Assembly (NCBI GenBank): GCA_024345305.1
Contig: BRON01000014.1
Location: forward strand, 372,001-436,000
Source: Mrakia gelida
Taxonomy: Eukaryota > Basidiomycota > Tremellomycetes > Cystofilobasidiales > Mrakiaceae
Direction: 5' to 3'
DNA: 64,000 nucleotides
Shown here: in pieces, positions 22,801 to 34,583 of the stretch
How the letters are laid out: each line of letters starts with the position of its first letter
Position numbering within the stretch: the stretch's first letter is position 1
Position numbers and translations under genes: made by a program
The notes under the pieces: generated by a model
What the model saw: only the letters and a program-made list of their open reading frames with translations
Databases searched by the model: none
What the model was told of the DNA's origin: nothing

Positions 22801-24682
22801 CTACTTATGATCGCCGAGGTCGTCGTCGACGGAGAAGAACTCGGAAGGCATGTCGACCTTCTGAGGCTGTTGATTGATCCAATACTGCTGTTGACCGATG
22901 TGCTGGTTCGAGGAGATGACGAGGTTGAAGAAGTGATCGACGTCTAAGTCGTTCATGGGACCTTTGAGGGGGAGGTCGAGTCGGACAGAGTACTGGAGTA
23001 GAAGGAGGAGGAGGAAGCGAAGGGAGAGGTCAATGGATCAGCGACGCGTCGAACCTCCCCATCTTCGAAAAACGAGCTCGCTCCCTCGATCTCCTACTTT
23101 TTACAAGAATTCAAAGACGAAGAGTTCACTCACATCACAGCTCAACAGTCCCCTCGTTGTCCCTCCGCTGAACGTAGGCGTTGCTGCTCCCCCGACTGCG
23201 AACTCCCCAACAACGACAATCTCTCCTACCCACCTCTTCTCTCCCTTCTCGTCCCTCCACCCTTGAGGCTGGTACCAAACCCTGTTCTCCGACTTCAGAT
23301 CCGTGAGAAGGCCAACGCTCTGGTCAAACTTCTGGCTTCCTCCATTCGCGGTGGTGTTGACCGTCCTCGTCAAGGAGATTCGAAGTTCGGACGGCGAAGG
23401 GAGCGTGAGGGTGGTTTGACCCTTTTCTTCGGGAGCGAGGACTAGGATGGAGAGGTGGTAGGGGATGGAAATGGTTCGTGGGAAGGCGGGGAGGGAGGGG
23501 ATGGTGAGCTGTACGTGGAGAACAAGCGAAGGCGAGATTGAGTTTGACGAATCACGTCTCGGCAAAGGAACGAGACGAACGGATACGAACCTTGATGATG
23601 ATCTTGTTCTTCTTCCCAAAGAGCTTCTCTCGGTAGTCCTTCTCGGCGACCATCGTGAACCAGCCTTCTTGCTGCGAGGGTTGGCGAGGAGCGACGGGCG
23701 AGCGCTGCTGATCTCGAGGGACGATGGGGGGAGGGATGTACGACGCGTCGACTATGGATGGAGGCCTGCGAACGAGTAAGCGGCTATGGAGTTAGTCGCT
23801 CTGATGTTCGAAGTCCCCAAAGGGAGGCACAGAGTTGCGACGAGAGAAGGAAGGGGAAAGAGAGACAGCGACGCGACGAACATATAAAGGAAGGGCAGAG
23901 CAAGCCTCTCATCGAACGAGAACGTCCCAGTCTTGTGTCCCGAGATCTTGATGAAGTCTGAAACCCAAGACCAAGGTCCAAAAGTCAGATCAGGAAAAGA
24001 AAGAGGAGGAAGTACGAGACGACGACTCACAAACGATCCTCGCGACTTCATGGCCGTTCACGCCTCCTCCCCTAGACCCTCCTTCGAAACTGGGAGGGAG
24101 GTTCAGCTCTGGTCGAGGTAAAACGAATCGGAAGGGGATCTGGATCGTTGGAGGAGGCGAGTTGGGATCGGGAAAGGGTGCGTTTGAAGAGTTCCAGAGA
24201 ACGAGGTCCTCGCCGTGCTGCCGTAAGAAAACAAGACCGAGAAGAGAGGTGAGCTCGTCTTCTCTTCGCGGATGAATGAACAGGAGTGTAATGGCTCGTA
24301 CCAGCTGAGTCGTCTGGACCCTATGATCTGTAGAGAAGGAAGAAGAAGAGGAGACGATTAGCTTCGAACTCGACCCAGCCCGCGAGCTCGCTCGATGGTC
24401 CCTTCCTTCCTTGAGTCTTCACTCACCAACTTGGTTAGCGCCGTTGTAGTTAGGCTGACCGACACCGTTGTTGACGCCTGGTCGTCTGTGGTAGTAGCTC
24501 GTGATCATCATCACTCTCAGCTTTGCGTGAACGGACTCAAGTTTGTGTCGCATCTTTCCCTCCTTGCCCTCCGTCTCGATTCGAAGGGAGATGCTTCCTT
24601 GAACGACGTCCGAAGCGGTGAAGACTCGGTTGAGACCGTCTGGGAAATAAGCGTTGATGAGTTTGGGGGAGGAGGAAAACAT
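22801..24682 (-). CDS. arrestin-like protein
   Basis: Starts MFSSSPKLINAYFPDG and ends SVDDDLGDHK. The N-terminal half has the arrestin-N pattern of alternating strands: FTASDVVQGSISLRIE, then a KLESVHAKLRVMMI strand, and later HGEDLVLWNSSNAPFPD followed by IQIPFRFVLP. The C-terminal half carries VQLTIPSLPAFPRTISIPY and SELRISLTRTVNT, which fit the arrestin-C sandwich, and a final exon with YSVRLDLPLKGP. Fungal alpha-arrestins typically recruit Rsp5-type ubiquitin ligases to membrane transporters; I do not see a clear PPxY box, so that role is only a possibility. At least six introns interrupt the gene. Its stop lies two bases from the end of the facing open frame. Confidence 0.75.
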
Positions 24683-24905
24683 GGTTCTGCTGGGATAGGG
24701 TGGGGAGTGGCTGTTGTGGTGAAGAGGGAAGCAAGGAGGAAGGAGGAGGGCCGGAGGAGGTGAGCTTGAGAGGATGCCGGCAGGAGGCTGCATCGCCTTG
24801 CTTTCGTGAGTCACCCAACTTTCCCTCGAAGGCGAGCGACTCTCCTTTTCCTCTCCAAACAAAGAAATGAAGAAGAAGAAGACGTATCTTGCGAAAATCC
24901 TACGA

Positions 24906-26078
24906 TCAAACACCTACGAGCTCAGTCCTCGCTCGCTCGCCCTCCTTCAGCCCGAGAGCCATCTCCTCCTCCAATCCCTTCTGAACGTCCTTGCTCGCGA
25001 CTACCTTCACCCTCAGGCCAGTCATCCTATCCGTCCCTTTCCCGGCAAGGAACACGACCTCTCGGACCTTCGGGAGCTGGGAGGAGGGCCATGGCGAAAC
25101 GTCCAAGGTGAGCTCGAACGATCCTCCTCCCCACACGGACGGCGAGTCGCGAAGGAAGAGCCGGCCCCTGAAATTCTGGATGGGCATCCAGGCCTTGACG
25201 CTCATCGACCTCATCGTTTCGGACCATGCTCGAAGGGTCGGGAACCACTCGAACGTCGCGATCGAGTACGGGTGCGCGTCTCCTGGTGTCGAGACGTGGT
25301 CGGTGGTGATTTCGACTCGGATTGGACGGAGGTGAGGGAAGATGTAGACGAGGAAAAGTTCGAAGGTGTGCTGTTTAGTTTAGAGCCGTGGTCGATGTAA
25401 TCCGTTGAAGGGAATGTAGAGATAAGGAGGCTGTCGAGAGGGATAGGTGTGACGAGACGAGGTGGAAGAGCGACCAGTGATTGACGACCTCCTTTTTCGA
25501 CGAGGTGGGAAGTGAATTCCACGATTGGGTTGTATTGGAGAGAGGGGAGAGCGAGGGTTCGCACTTGTGCGAGGGAGAGGGAGGGAGCGAGGCGAGATTG
25601 AGAGGAGAGCTTGTCCTGGAAGGGAGAGGAGAGTCGGGTGACGAGTTCAAGTTTCGTTCGTCGCTGTTCGGTCTTGGAGAAAAGCTTACTCCACACGTGA
25701 AGCTGGTAAGACCTCTATCGGTTCGTACAATCGGATCCCTATAGAGCTGCCCGCTGGCCTCCTCCAGGCATCCGAACGAGACCAGGCAAACGACGGCGAG
25801 GGAAAGAGGATCGTTGAGGTCTCGAAGGATGAGGTTGACGACCTCGAGAGGGAAGAACGAGCGAAGGGAGGAGTTCTGGAGAGTGAGGGATCGAACAGGA
25901 AGAGTCAGCTGCTGTGTATAATGCTCGATACTAGGACGGTAAGAGAGGGAGAAAAGAAGGAGAGGGGAGGAGGGAAGGAGAACGTCGAGCTCACCTTCAA
26001 AGCATCTCCCTCCTCCTCCTCCTCCTCCTCCTCCACTGCTGGCTGCTGAGCGACGGTCCTTCGAGTCCTAGGAGGCAT
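24906..26078 (-). CDS. F-box-like protein, paralogue 1
   Basis: Starts MPPRTRRTVAQQPAVE followed by a run of eight glutamates encoded by a trinucleotide repeat (about 26006-26033). The next exon holds an F-box-like segment: NSSLRSFFPLEVVNLILRD, then LSLAVVCLVSFGCLEEA and LYRDPIVRTD. The rest, QVRTLALPSLQYNPIVE and GGSFELTLDVSPWPS, resembles the C-terminal half of paralogue 3. An intron near 25480-25380 is needed to keep the frame. F-box proteins usually connect Skp1-Cullin ubiquitin ligases to substrates; the substrate-binding part here matches nothing I know. The gene is divergent from paralogue 2, with 216 bases between the two start codons. Confidence 0.7.
26006..26033. repeat. TCC/GGA trinucleotide repeat inside a CDS
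   Basis: About nine TCC units on the plus strand. On the minus strand they encode the glutamate run near the N-terminus of F-box-like paralogue 1. Such runs vary in length between strains. Confidence 0.8.
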
Positions 26079-26294
26079 GAAAAGGAGGGCGAGTAGAGGT
26101 GTTGATCTTCCGGATAGATGGCGAGCAGATTCGACTTTTCGATGATGGCGGGAAGAGGAGAGGAAGGGACAGGCGAGCTCGATTCGACTTTGAACGGCCA
26201 GCATCTCCCCTTCGGTTTCTGTAAGAAAACCTTCAAAGTTCACATCCCACTCAGCTTCGTAGTCCAGATACTCCAAAGAGTCAAGACGTACCCA

Positions 26295-27429
26295 ATGTCG
26301 CATCAAGCTTCCCAAATAGCTACTGGAACGAGCGTCCAGAACCAGGTGAGCTCGAACCCTCCTTCCTTCCCCTCCTTCCTTTGACACTGCATCATCCCCT
26401 TGCGTGTTTCTCTCTTCCTGACCGACTTGCAACCCTTCTCAACATTCTGCAGTCCCTCCGCTCCTTCTTCCCTCGAAAAATCGTGGACGATATCCTTCTT
26501 TCTCTGGACAGGTCGTCCTTGCTCTCGCTCTGCTCCGTCTCGTTTGGATCCCTCGAGGAAGCGGGACCTCTTCTCTATAGAGAGGTCGAGATAAGGTCCA
26601 AGGGAGGTTACCTTAGCTGCTTCCGCTCTGATGTACGTCCTCTCTTGGCTTCTATTGCAGCTCGTGCGCCGTGAAGCTGACCCTTCACCCTCTTCCTCGT
26701 TCCAAAAACCCTCTCCCTCCCTCCTCTCGACTCGCCCCCTCCCTCTCCATCCCATCTTACACCAAAACCATCTCTATTCGAGCCTTCACTATGGTCTCCG
26801 AGGGGAACGAAACCTACGATCCACCTACGAGCGTCCCTCCCCCACCTCCACCGCGACTCCTCCTCCCTCCCTCCGGCTCCTCAACCCAACCTCCTCCCCC
26901 TCTCACCGACCTCTACTTCACCCGTCCCTCAGGAGGGCACGACGACCTCACTCTCAACTTCCTCGCCGACTATCTCCTCCCTCATCTCAACCCCCAAACC
27001 GTCCACCTCTGGGCCGACGACACCCACGAGTTCAGCTCTCGCCCCAACGGAGCGACGCGTCGACCCCACTCTACCTCCTTCCTCACCTCTTGGACTTCGC
27101 TCGAACAACTCAACATGATTGGGTGGTTCCCTTTCTACGATTGGCCGACTCAGAGACCGTTCTTCCTCTTGGACTCGCCGCTGGAGAAGGAGGAGGGGAG
27201 GAGAGTGGTGAAGATGGAGTTGGACTGTCGAGGATTCGATTGGGTTGACACGATTCAGTTTGCGAGGTGGTTCAGGGAGGGAGGGATTTTGGGGTTGAAG
27301 TGTCTGGGGCAGGGTGGGTTGAAGTGGACGATCAAGGAGGAGGATGAGAAGGTGTTGAAGCATACGTGGGCGAGGGAAATTGACGACGACGAGGAGAGGG
27401 AGAAGGTTGAGTTTGTTATCGTAGACTGA
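26295..27429 (+). CDS. F-box-like protein, paralogue 2
   Basis: Short first exon, MSHQASQIATGTSVQNQ, then after an intron SLRSFFPRKIVDDILLSLD and SVSFGSLEEAGPLLYREVEI, which align with paralogues 1 and 3. A second intron (from about 26633) leads to LTLHPLPRSKNPLPPS and a longer C-terminal region with LTLNFLADYLLPHL, TVHLWADDTHEF and ending KVEFVIVD. The position of the first intron, immediately before the SLRSFF motif, is shared with paralogue 1. A role as a substrate adaptor of an SCF-type ubiquitin ligase is the family expectation, not something the sequence proves. A longer upstream frame beginning at 26118 is possible but less likely. Confidence 0.68.
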
Positions 27430-27633
27430 GATGAGACGGGGAATCGTGTGCGATTTTGTTCGGCGTGCGAGCGAGAGAGAGAGAGCGCACGATCCTGAAA
27501 AGACTGCCAAATGCAGATTTTTTTCCAACGGCGAGCGGCGAGAGCCCGGCGATCTCTTCTTTCCCAAATCGAAAGCTCAACTTTCGACCTGCCTTCCCTC
27601 TTTCCTCCGCCTCCCTCTCCTCCTCCCTTTAAG

Positions 27634-28689
27634 ATGTTCACAGGTCTCGTCCGTCCCCTCTCTCCCCTCTCCCTTCCCCTCCAACCCCCACTGACCTCCC
27701 TCTTCACTTCCTCCAGATCGAACACATCGCGACGCTCACCTCCCGAATCGCCAAAGACACGGACGGAGGGTTCACGTTGACCTTCTCCTCGGCTGGTCCC
27801 ATCCTCGGAGACTGCCACATCGGTGACTCAATAGCAGTAAACGGAGCTTGCTTGACCGTAACAGAGTTCGATCAGGATTCCTTCAAGGTTGGACTCGCTC
27901 CGGAGACGCTTGAGAGGACGAACTTGGGTGAGTCAGAGCGAGAGGGGAGGAGAGGTGAGATCGAAGCTGACCAACTCGTTTCTTTCGTTCTCGTTCGGTT
28001 CTTCGTTGATGGTTGAGGACGACAGGCAACCTAGTAGTAGGAGATCGAGTCAACTGCGAGAGAGCTCTCGATGGACATACGAGATTTGGTGGCCATTTCG
28101 TTCTCGTACGTCCTCCTCGCTCTTCTTGCGAGCTCGCTCGTCCCTTCTCTCGAGCTCACCTTCTCTCCCTCCTTCTTCCTCTTCCTCTTCCTCCATCCTT
28201 GTTCCACCATCACCCTCACCCCACCCACGAACGAACCCACCCACCCTCCCACAGGGCCACGTAGACACAACAGCCACCATCCTCTCCATCCTCCCCGACT
28301 CCAACTCCCTTCGCTTCACCTTCCAACTCCCTCCCTCCTCTTCCAACCCCCTCACACTCTCCCTCCTCCCCTCCCTCATCCCCAAGGGATACGTAACAGT
28401 CGACGGAGCTTCCCTCACCCTCACCAACGTGAACGACTCCCTTCAGACGTTCAGCATCATGCTCATTGCGCACTCGCAGGAGAAGCTCGTGCTTAGTTCG
28501 AAGAAGGTCGGCGACAAGGTCAACGTCGAGGTGGATTCGACGGGCAAGTTTGTTGAGAAGGCTGTGAGGAGTGGGTTGGAGGAGGTTTTCAATGGTGGAG
28601 GAGGGGAGGGAGGGAAGGCGCTGGAGAAGATGGTGGAGAGGGTTGTGGAGAGGGTTTTGAGGGAGAAGGGGGTGCTGCCGAGGGAGTGA
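27634..28689 (+). CDS. RIB5: riboflavin synthase (alpha chain)
   Basis: Catalyses the last step of riboflavin synthesis: two molecules of 6,7-dimethyl-8-ribityllumazine give riboflavin and a pyrimidinedione. The start exon encodes MFTGL, the invariant N-terminus, and splices to IEHIATLTSRIAKD. The two tandem lumazine-binding halves are visible: GDSIAVNGACLTVTEF and FKVGLAPETLERTNLG in the first, then DRVNCERALDGHTRFGGHFV, GHVDTTATI, GYVTVDGASLTLTNV and FSIMLIAHSQE in the second. Introns lie after codon 5, after TNLG and after GGHFVL. The C-terminal extension (KMVERVVERVLREKG) is charged and helical. The protein acts in the cytosol as a trimer in other fungi. Confident assignment. Confidence 0.95.
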
Positions 28690-29258
28690 GTGAACGAGGA
28701 GAGGGAGAAGGGAGATATGTGTAGTAGAGGTTGGATGAATAGCCTAGTCACTCTTCACGGTTCACGTGTTCGGTCTGGAGAGGAAGGGACGGAGAGAGAG
28801 CAAAGGAGGTCGCGTCGCGCTCGATTGATCTCAACTCGCGTCGTTTGTCTCTCTCTTTCCGAATCGAAACCGAGTAGGGCAGATCATCAAGATCCCAACC
28901 ATCAGCAAGGAGTAACGAGGGAGAAAGAGAGAGGCTAGCTCTACAGAGAACGTGTGTCGAAACGAACGGCGGAGGCCAGAGCAACGAGAGAGGAGACGCG
29001 GGCAAAGGAGAAACAAAGCGAGTGAGATGGGGAAGGGAAGGAGCAGAGAAAAAGCAAGGGAAAGGGGAGAGGCAGTCGTATATCGAGACAGGTCAGAGAA
29101 GAGGGTAGCGAGAAGCAAAAGCAAGTACGTAAAACGAACGAGGGAGGGACGACAGAGGTGAGTCGCGACCGAACGAGTGTGATTAAAAAGGAGAGAAGCT
29201 AGGCTACAAGGGCACGAGCGGCTGATAGGCAAGGTGTATGGGTTGAGCGTTCGAACGT
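28690..29258. other. intergenic, convergent 3' flanks
   Basis: Lies between the stop of RIB5 and the stop of the minus-strand gene at 29259. Purine-rich on the plus strand. No gene is supported. Confidence 0.45.
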
Positions 29259-31021
29259 CTAGTAGAAAGCCGACTCAGTCAACCTGCTCTCCTCCGCGGC
29301 CTCCTGCTTGGACTTCCTCGGAACCATCGAGCTCGCTCGGTAGGCTGCAGCGGCTTGCTCGGCAGCTGCTTTTTCGGCCTTCTCGATCTCCATGGCTAGT
29401 TCGGCGGGGGAGTACATCTTGGGAGCAGCGGCTGGGAAGGGGGGTCAAGTGGGTGGGGTGAGGAGGGAGGGAGAGAGGGCATCAGCGAACGAGCGAGAGA
29501 CGAGGCGAAAGAAATGGTTGTGCGAGGCGGGACAAACCTTTTCGAAGCGGAGAAGGAGGTCGGTTAGGATCTAGGTGAGCAGCAGCTTGTTCTTGAGCTC
29601 GAGCCTGCATTTCACGTCGTGGAGCGGTAAGAGAGAAAGAGTCAGCGTCGACGCGTCGGAAAGACCAACCGCAACTCGTTCCGTCCTTCCTTCCCTACCA
29701 TCGCAGCCTCTCGCTGCTTCGAACCCCAGCCCGCCGATCACAGCTCTACCAGGAAGAGAAAAAAGCGAGAAGCTCACCTCCCTCCCACTCTTCCTAACCA
29801 AAGTCATCCCCCTCTTGACCTTCGCCCACCCTTCCTTCCCAGCTCCCTCCGCGTGCGCACTCGCCGGCGTCCTAGGTCCAGCACTACTCGCAGGCGTGCT
29901 AGCACTCGCACTTGCAGGCTCGTCGACGAGGTTCCTAGGCCTAGGTTGGTATCCTCCCGAGTCGGTTTCGACGGCGAGTCGTCCAGCTCGTTGATCGGGT
30001 CCGGATTTGGATCTGGGCATCGCGGACGAGGTTGGAGGAGCGTAGGATTCGGTGAGGGAGTAGCCGTTGGTAGGGAGAGGTGGAGGTGCTTCGGAAGAGG
30101 AGTGGGAGTAGACGTGGTGAGGGGAGGATTGGGAGTGGGAGTGAGAGCGAGCTCGACCTTGGGAGTTTGAGGAGGGAGGTGCGTCGAAGTGAGCGTGAGC
30201 GTGGTTGGGTTGGGATGAGGAGGAGTTGGAGGAGTGTTGAGATTGATGTTGTTGATCGATGTTGGAAGAGGGAGGTTGCTGAGTGCGAGATGGGGATCTG
30301 AAGGCATCCGAGGGAGGTTGTTGTCGAGACGGACGAGACGGGGATGAGGAAGGGTTCGGTTGAAGAGAGTTTGACGCAAGCGGGAGGGAGTAAGGTGAGG
30401 GTGCTGAGAGATCTCGTTGGACGGGTCGGATGGAGGAGGAGGTTGGCTGGGGTTGAGAGGAGGAGGAGGTAGTGGTGTGGTGGTGATGGTGGTGGTGGTG
30501 TTCGTGGTTGGGGTCCTCCTGAGGCGGTGCGTTCGAGGAGGAGTTGAACGAGGAAGGTGGGTGCTCGTTATCGAGATTCTTGACGTACAACTGAGAGGGC
30601 AACCAGAAGAAAGAAGAAGAAGAAGAAAGTCAGCTGCGAGTTTAGATCGTGTGAGGGTAGATCTTTGAAACGACTTGTAAAAAGGAGGCGAGGGAGGGAG
30701 GACAGAGAGTCGAAGGTGAAGGCAAGGGAAGGAGGGATGAGCTCGAGCTCTAGATGGGTCCCTCTAGATGCTTACTTTTCCATCTGATCCCCATCCGTCA
30801 TCACCGATCGTCAAGCTTGGGGGTCTAGGATTCTGGTCCAGGACGGGTTTTCCGGTTCTCATCTGTTCTCTGGCTTTGTTCCTCAGCGTCCCTGCTCGAT
30901 GGGGTTTGAGCGACGTCCCTGCCTCCTCGTCCTTCCGAACCAGCTTCGACGTCAACGAACGGAAGAGACCCGACTTGGACGATGTAGGAGGAGAAGAGTG
31001 AGCGGGTGCTGTGGTGGCCAT
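29259..31021 (-). CDS. unrecognised low-complexity protein with poly-His run
   Basis: Starts MATTAPAHSSPPTSSKSGLF and RSLTSKLVRKDEEAG, then after a GTAAGC-type intron continues LYVKNLDNEHPPSSFN. A histidine run, long Ser/Gln/Pro stretches and an Ala/Ser-rich piece follow, ending in a conserved-looking block GWAKVKRGMTLVRKSGRE. Two further exons encode ARAQEQAAAHLDPNRPP and MYSPAELAMEIEKAEKAA with an alanine-rich helix, finishing RLTESAFY. The order is ordinary N-terminus, disordered middle, helical C-terminus. No signal peptide or membrane span is seen. I cannot name a family. Coherent splicing across all exons supports a real gene. Confidence 0.6.
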
Positions 31022-31433
31022 GTCTGTGGCAGAAGGGGAAGAGAAGATGGAAGGAGAGAAGGTGGCCGTTAGAGAGGAGAAGAAGAAATCGAAACAGGGG
31101 ATGAAGGGGAAACGAAGCTAGCAAGGGGGAAGGGGAGGACGGGGACCTCGCTTCGTTCGATAAAAATGACGAGTCATGGCAGATCTACAGTCGAAAGCTG
31201 TCCTCTGGATCGAGAGAGAAAATCTGCGTAGACCTAGAAGATTGGAGAGAGCGAGCTCGCGGAAGGTCTCAAAGGTCGCCGTCGCGTTTGGTTTCGAGCC
31301 AACGACGCGTCTCTTCCTTCGTCTTCTTCGGCCTGCTTCGTCCTGGTCGTGTGCGAGCTGGAAAGACCAGATCTGTTCTCTTTCTCGACTAAAGAGCGAG
31401 ACAAAGCTCATTAAGTATAGTAGCGTAAACGTA

Positions 31434-32408
31434 TCAAAGAACTTCGACCTCCTCCCTCCGTCGAGACTCCTCCTGAAACAAACGAAGGCTCGACGTCTGC
31501 TCGTCGTCGTTATCAGCAACAACCAGGTGAAGCTTCTCAGCAGTCAAGCTAGTACCTCCAGAAGTGTAGAAGGCGGAGGTGAGGGCCCTGGCAAACGAGA
31601 AACAACCGAAAGAAGGTCAGCCTCGTCTCGAACAACAAACGCCGGATCCGGACAAGACGCGTCGCGAAAACTCACTTCGAATTGAAGATGAACTCCTCGT
31701 GAGCATCGCTGTGCTTCCCGAGGGTAACGTCGAGGGAGATCTTGACCCTCGCACCCTCAGGGATGCCTTTCTGTCGAAGCGAGCGAGAACCGGTGTGGTT
31801 GAATCCGATGGACGAGCCCAACCTTTCAGTCACTCCAGAGCGACCGTCAGAGGCGGTCCAGCGAACGGTGACGTCTGAGAAGAAGGAGAGGAGGGCAAGA
31901 AAGATGGATGAGTGTTCAGAGACGCGAGTGGGGGAACAGTGGGAGGGAGGGAGGGAGAACGACGAACAAGCTTGATACGCTCCCTGAAAGACGCGACGAC
32001 GAAGAGCGAACGAAGAGCAGATTTGGTCAGCTGAGGTTTGGGATAGAGGGGACTCGAAAAGGAGAAGACAAGAAAACTCACTCCCTGCTTGAGAACGAAG
32101 GCAGAGATGGGGTAAGGTCCCTCTCCCAACCCTCCCGAAGAGATCGATGATCCTCCTCCGAGTCCACCAGCAGTTCCAGTAGCGACTCCGGCGTGAGTTC
32201 CAGTGTGAGGCTCATGGTGAACCGAGTGGGAAGCGAGAGGAGCCTGGGTAGCCCCAGTGGGTTGGGGAGCGGGGGCTGTGGCCGTAGCGGTCGGAGGGAG
32301 GGACGAGTGAGTGGCTGAAGGAGGAGCGGAGGAGGGAGGGGGAGCTGAAGCGGCAGGAGCAGCAGCAGCGGAGGGGTTGAAAGTTCGAGAGGCGTCGTTG
32401 ATGGACAT
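31434..32408 (-). CDS. unrecognised protein with beta-rich core
   Basis: Starts MSINDASRTFNPSAAAAP with an Ala/Pro/Thr-rich N-terminus and a GGLGGGSSISSGGLGEG stretch. The core begins PYPISAFVLKQG, passes through a 16-nt exon (31968-31983) giving GAYQA, then YVTVRWTASDGRSG, LGSSIGFNHTGSRSLRQKG and RVKISLDVTLGKHSDAHEE. The tail reads EKLHLVVADNDEQ followed by a charged RRREEVEVL end. The core alternates hydrophobic and polar residues as in a beta sandwich. I do not recognise the family. The final part could be shortened by an alternative splice, because a GTACTAGC donor-like site lies in the open frame near 31545. Confidence 0.55.
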
Positions 32409-32529
32409 GGTAGAGGATGAGTGAATGGATGAGGTGGTTCTTGGGCTGGGAGGGGGATGTGGTTGGGGGGGGAAGAGAGAAAGGACGGAAGAAGGCAGTT
32501 TGCGCGCCGAAGAGTCGATCGAGTCTCAC

Positions 32530-32881
32530 ACTGACGAGGTCATCAATGAGCGGGATTCGGAAGTATATGGCGAAGGCCTGGCCGAGAAGAAGATTTGACC
32601 TGCTTGGATATGGGGCTCGTAGAAATGACACGTTGAAGAGAAGAGAAGGCTGGGAGAACTCGAGGTCAGTTCGCGAGCTGATGGTGAGCTCGACGCTCCT
32701 TCCATTCGACCCTGTCCCTTGTAGCTGCAGAAGATGGAAGAAGAGCTCACGAAAAGGACACTTGGGACTCGATGGATGTATAGAGATGTTGACTTCGATC
32801 GCCCAGGGAGAGGAAGGGCCGAAGAGTAGGCTGAGGGCGACGGCGAAGGAGGAGGGAGCGAGAACGAGTCCATGTTGAAGT
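32530..32881 (-). pseudogene. possible relic of an F-box-like gene
   Basis: An open minus-strand frame without a usable start: a stop lies a few codons upstream and no acceptor site separates them. It contains NISIHPSSPKCPFRELFFHL, which resembles the FHQPSSPDHDPLETLFFHI segment of F-box-like paralogue 3, and further on GRSVELTISSRTDL, which resembles the GGAFELTL block of the same protein. The N-terminal F-box part is missing. Alternatively it is a noncoding leader of the gene ending at 31434, or a separate small exon. The similarity was judged by eye only. Confidence 0.35.
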
Positions 32882-33118
32882 GTTCAGAGCTCAACGCTGC
32901 TGTTGCGTCGAGAAGTCATCCGCGTCGCAAAGATTCTCAAGAGAGAAGGAAAGAGCTTGAGGGAAGAGCTATCGACCACTCAAGATTTGTAGAGGCGGTG
33001 ACGGTGAGGGAGGAAGGAGTAGGAAGGACGTCGAAGCTGAAGTCAAAAAGGTCGAGCTCATCACCTCTCCCTTCAATCCCCTCAAACCACAACTCCCCCC
33101 CCGCCTTCTTCATCAATC

Positions 33119-34449
33119 ATGCCTTCTACTACTCCTGATCCGACTGTTCTCGCCCTCGCTAAAATCCTCTGCCTGAACGGAGATCCCCACGCAGAATTTG
33201 GAGATCAAGCTCGCGAGCACGGTGACGTTCGTCCTTCTTCCATGCCGCCTTCCTCTCAATCTCTCCGGGTATGCTGACATCTACCACGCTCACAGATCAA
33301 CTACGAGCAAGATATTGCCTTCGACATTCTTGACGAGATGTCGCAATCGTCGAAGGTGGAGCCTCGTTTTGCTCGGACACGATCCGCGTCGTGCCTCGAT
33401 CTCTCCTCGCCGTCGTCGCGCACAGCTGACTCCCTTCTCTGCTTCTTCTGTTTCTGGTCAGGCCCATTTCTGTGCTCTGTTCCTCCCCGCTTTCGCAACA
33501 GCCTTCGTCGCAACCGCCTCCACGGACATCCCAAACAACTCCCGCTTCGCTTCCGCCACTTTCATCCTGCTTCCTATGCTCTTGGAACAGAAGATCACCA
33601 GAGGACACTTTCTTCGCAACTGCCCAGAAGCGAAGGGTTTCCTCGTCGGCGTAGTGAAGCAGTTCATCGCTTACTCGAAGCTCATCTTCCCAATGGCAAG
33701 TCCTGAGTCGGACGCGACGCGATCTTGGCTCTCTCGTCTCGTTATAACTCTCGCTCCTTGTTTCGAATCGCAGGGTCCCTCGGAGGAGCCAGCCCTCTCA
33801 TCTCTTGAACTCTACTCCAAGATCATAGAACAGATCCTCCCCGACGTTCTCGCCCACGGCTCGATCTCGCCTGTCGACCTTTCGCTCCCTCCCTCCCTCG
33901 GTGCAGCCCTCGTTTCGACTTGCCACAAGCATCTCAACTCCAAGGCCATGACGAGGTCACGTTACACGTCTTGCTGGAACGGTAACCGGCCAAAGGACAC
34001 CGAGATCCTACTGAGACAACATCTCGAAGCCCTCCCGAGTCATTTTGGGTTGGAAGCGGACACACCCATCACGATAAACGCTCAATCAAAAGCGACGTCG
34101 GATGGGACGCTCGAATGCGAGCTCTCTAGCACAGGGAGTTGTGTATCCCGAGAAGGGGGGGAGGACTCGACGCTGATGCTTTGCGGGGTCGTGAGTCGTC
34201 GCGTCTCGTCTGTTGTTCAATCCTCTTTCGTCCCCCGCTCCGTCCTCACTCCCCTCTTCTTTGACCTCGTCTTGCAGTGCAGATCGGTGACGTACTGCTC
34301 AACTCGTAGGCCGCCTCTTCTCACTAAACTGGTGTCGCTCTCCTTCAACTGACGCTTCTCTTTGATCTTCTCTCGACGCGTCGCCAACAGAACACCAACG
34401 AGCCGACTGGAAGACGCACAAGGAGGTGTGCTTTGCGCCGAGCTGGTGA
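33119..34449 (+). CDS. MYND zinc-finger protein, paralogue C
   Basis: Starts MPSTTPDPTVLALAKI. Exon 3 encodes AHFCALFLPAFATAFVATAS and KITRGHFLRNCPEAKG, which parallel TQFCALHLPSFVATLAATS and PLLKGHFLRCHSGAKD of paralogue D. The intron after IFPM begins with GC instead of GT (GCAAGT at 33696), a minor but accepted donor. The C-terminal finger reads CGV, then CRSVTYCST on a 28-nt exon (34278-34305), then HQRADWKTHKEVC and ends FAPSW. The first Cys pair of the MYND pattern is not obvious. There is no SET domain. Likely a protein-interaction factor of unknown partner. C and D are closer to each other than to A and B. Confidence 0.75.
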
Positions 34450-34583
34450 TGCTATGTCTTCTTGACTGGGATAAAGAGAAGGAACGACGGCGAAAGAGCG
34501 GACGAGGAGAGCTGAACGGATCTCGTTCAGAGGTCGTGAAAACGTGCATCGATTTTGAGCCTGACCCTCTCCTGGCTTCCTCC

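Noticed and set aside
28690..29258. Possible small gene between RIB5 and the poly-His protein gene
   Set aside because: Only short frames on both strands and no splice or start context; consistent with facing 3' ends.
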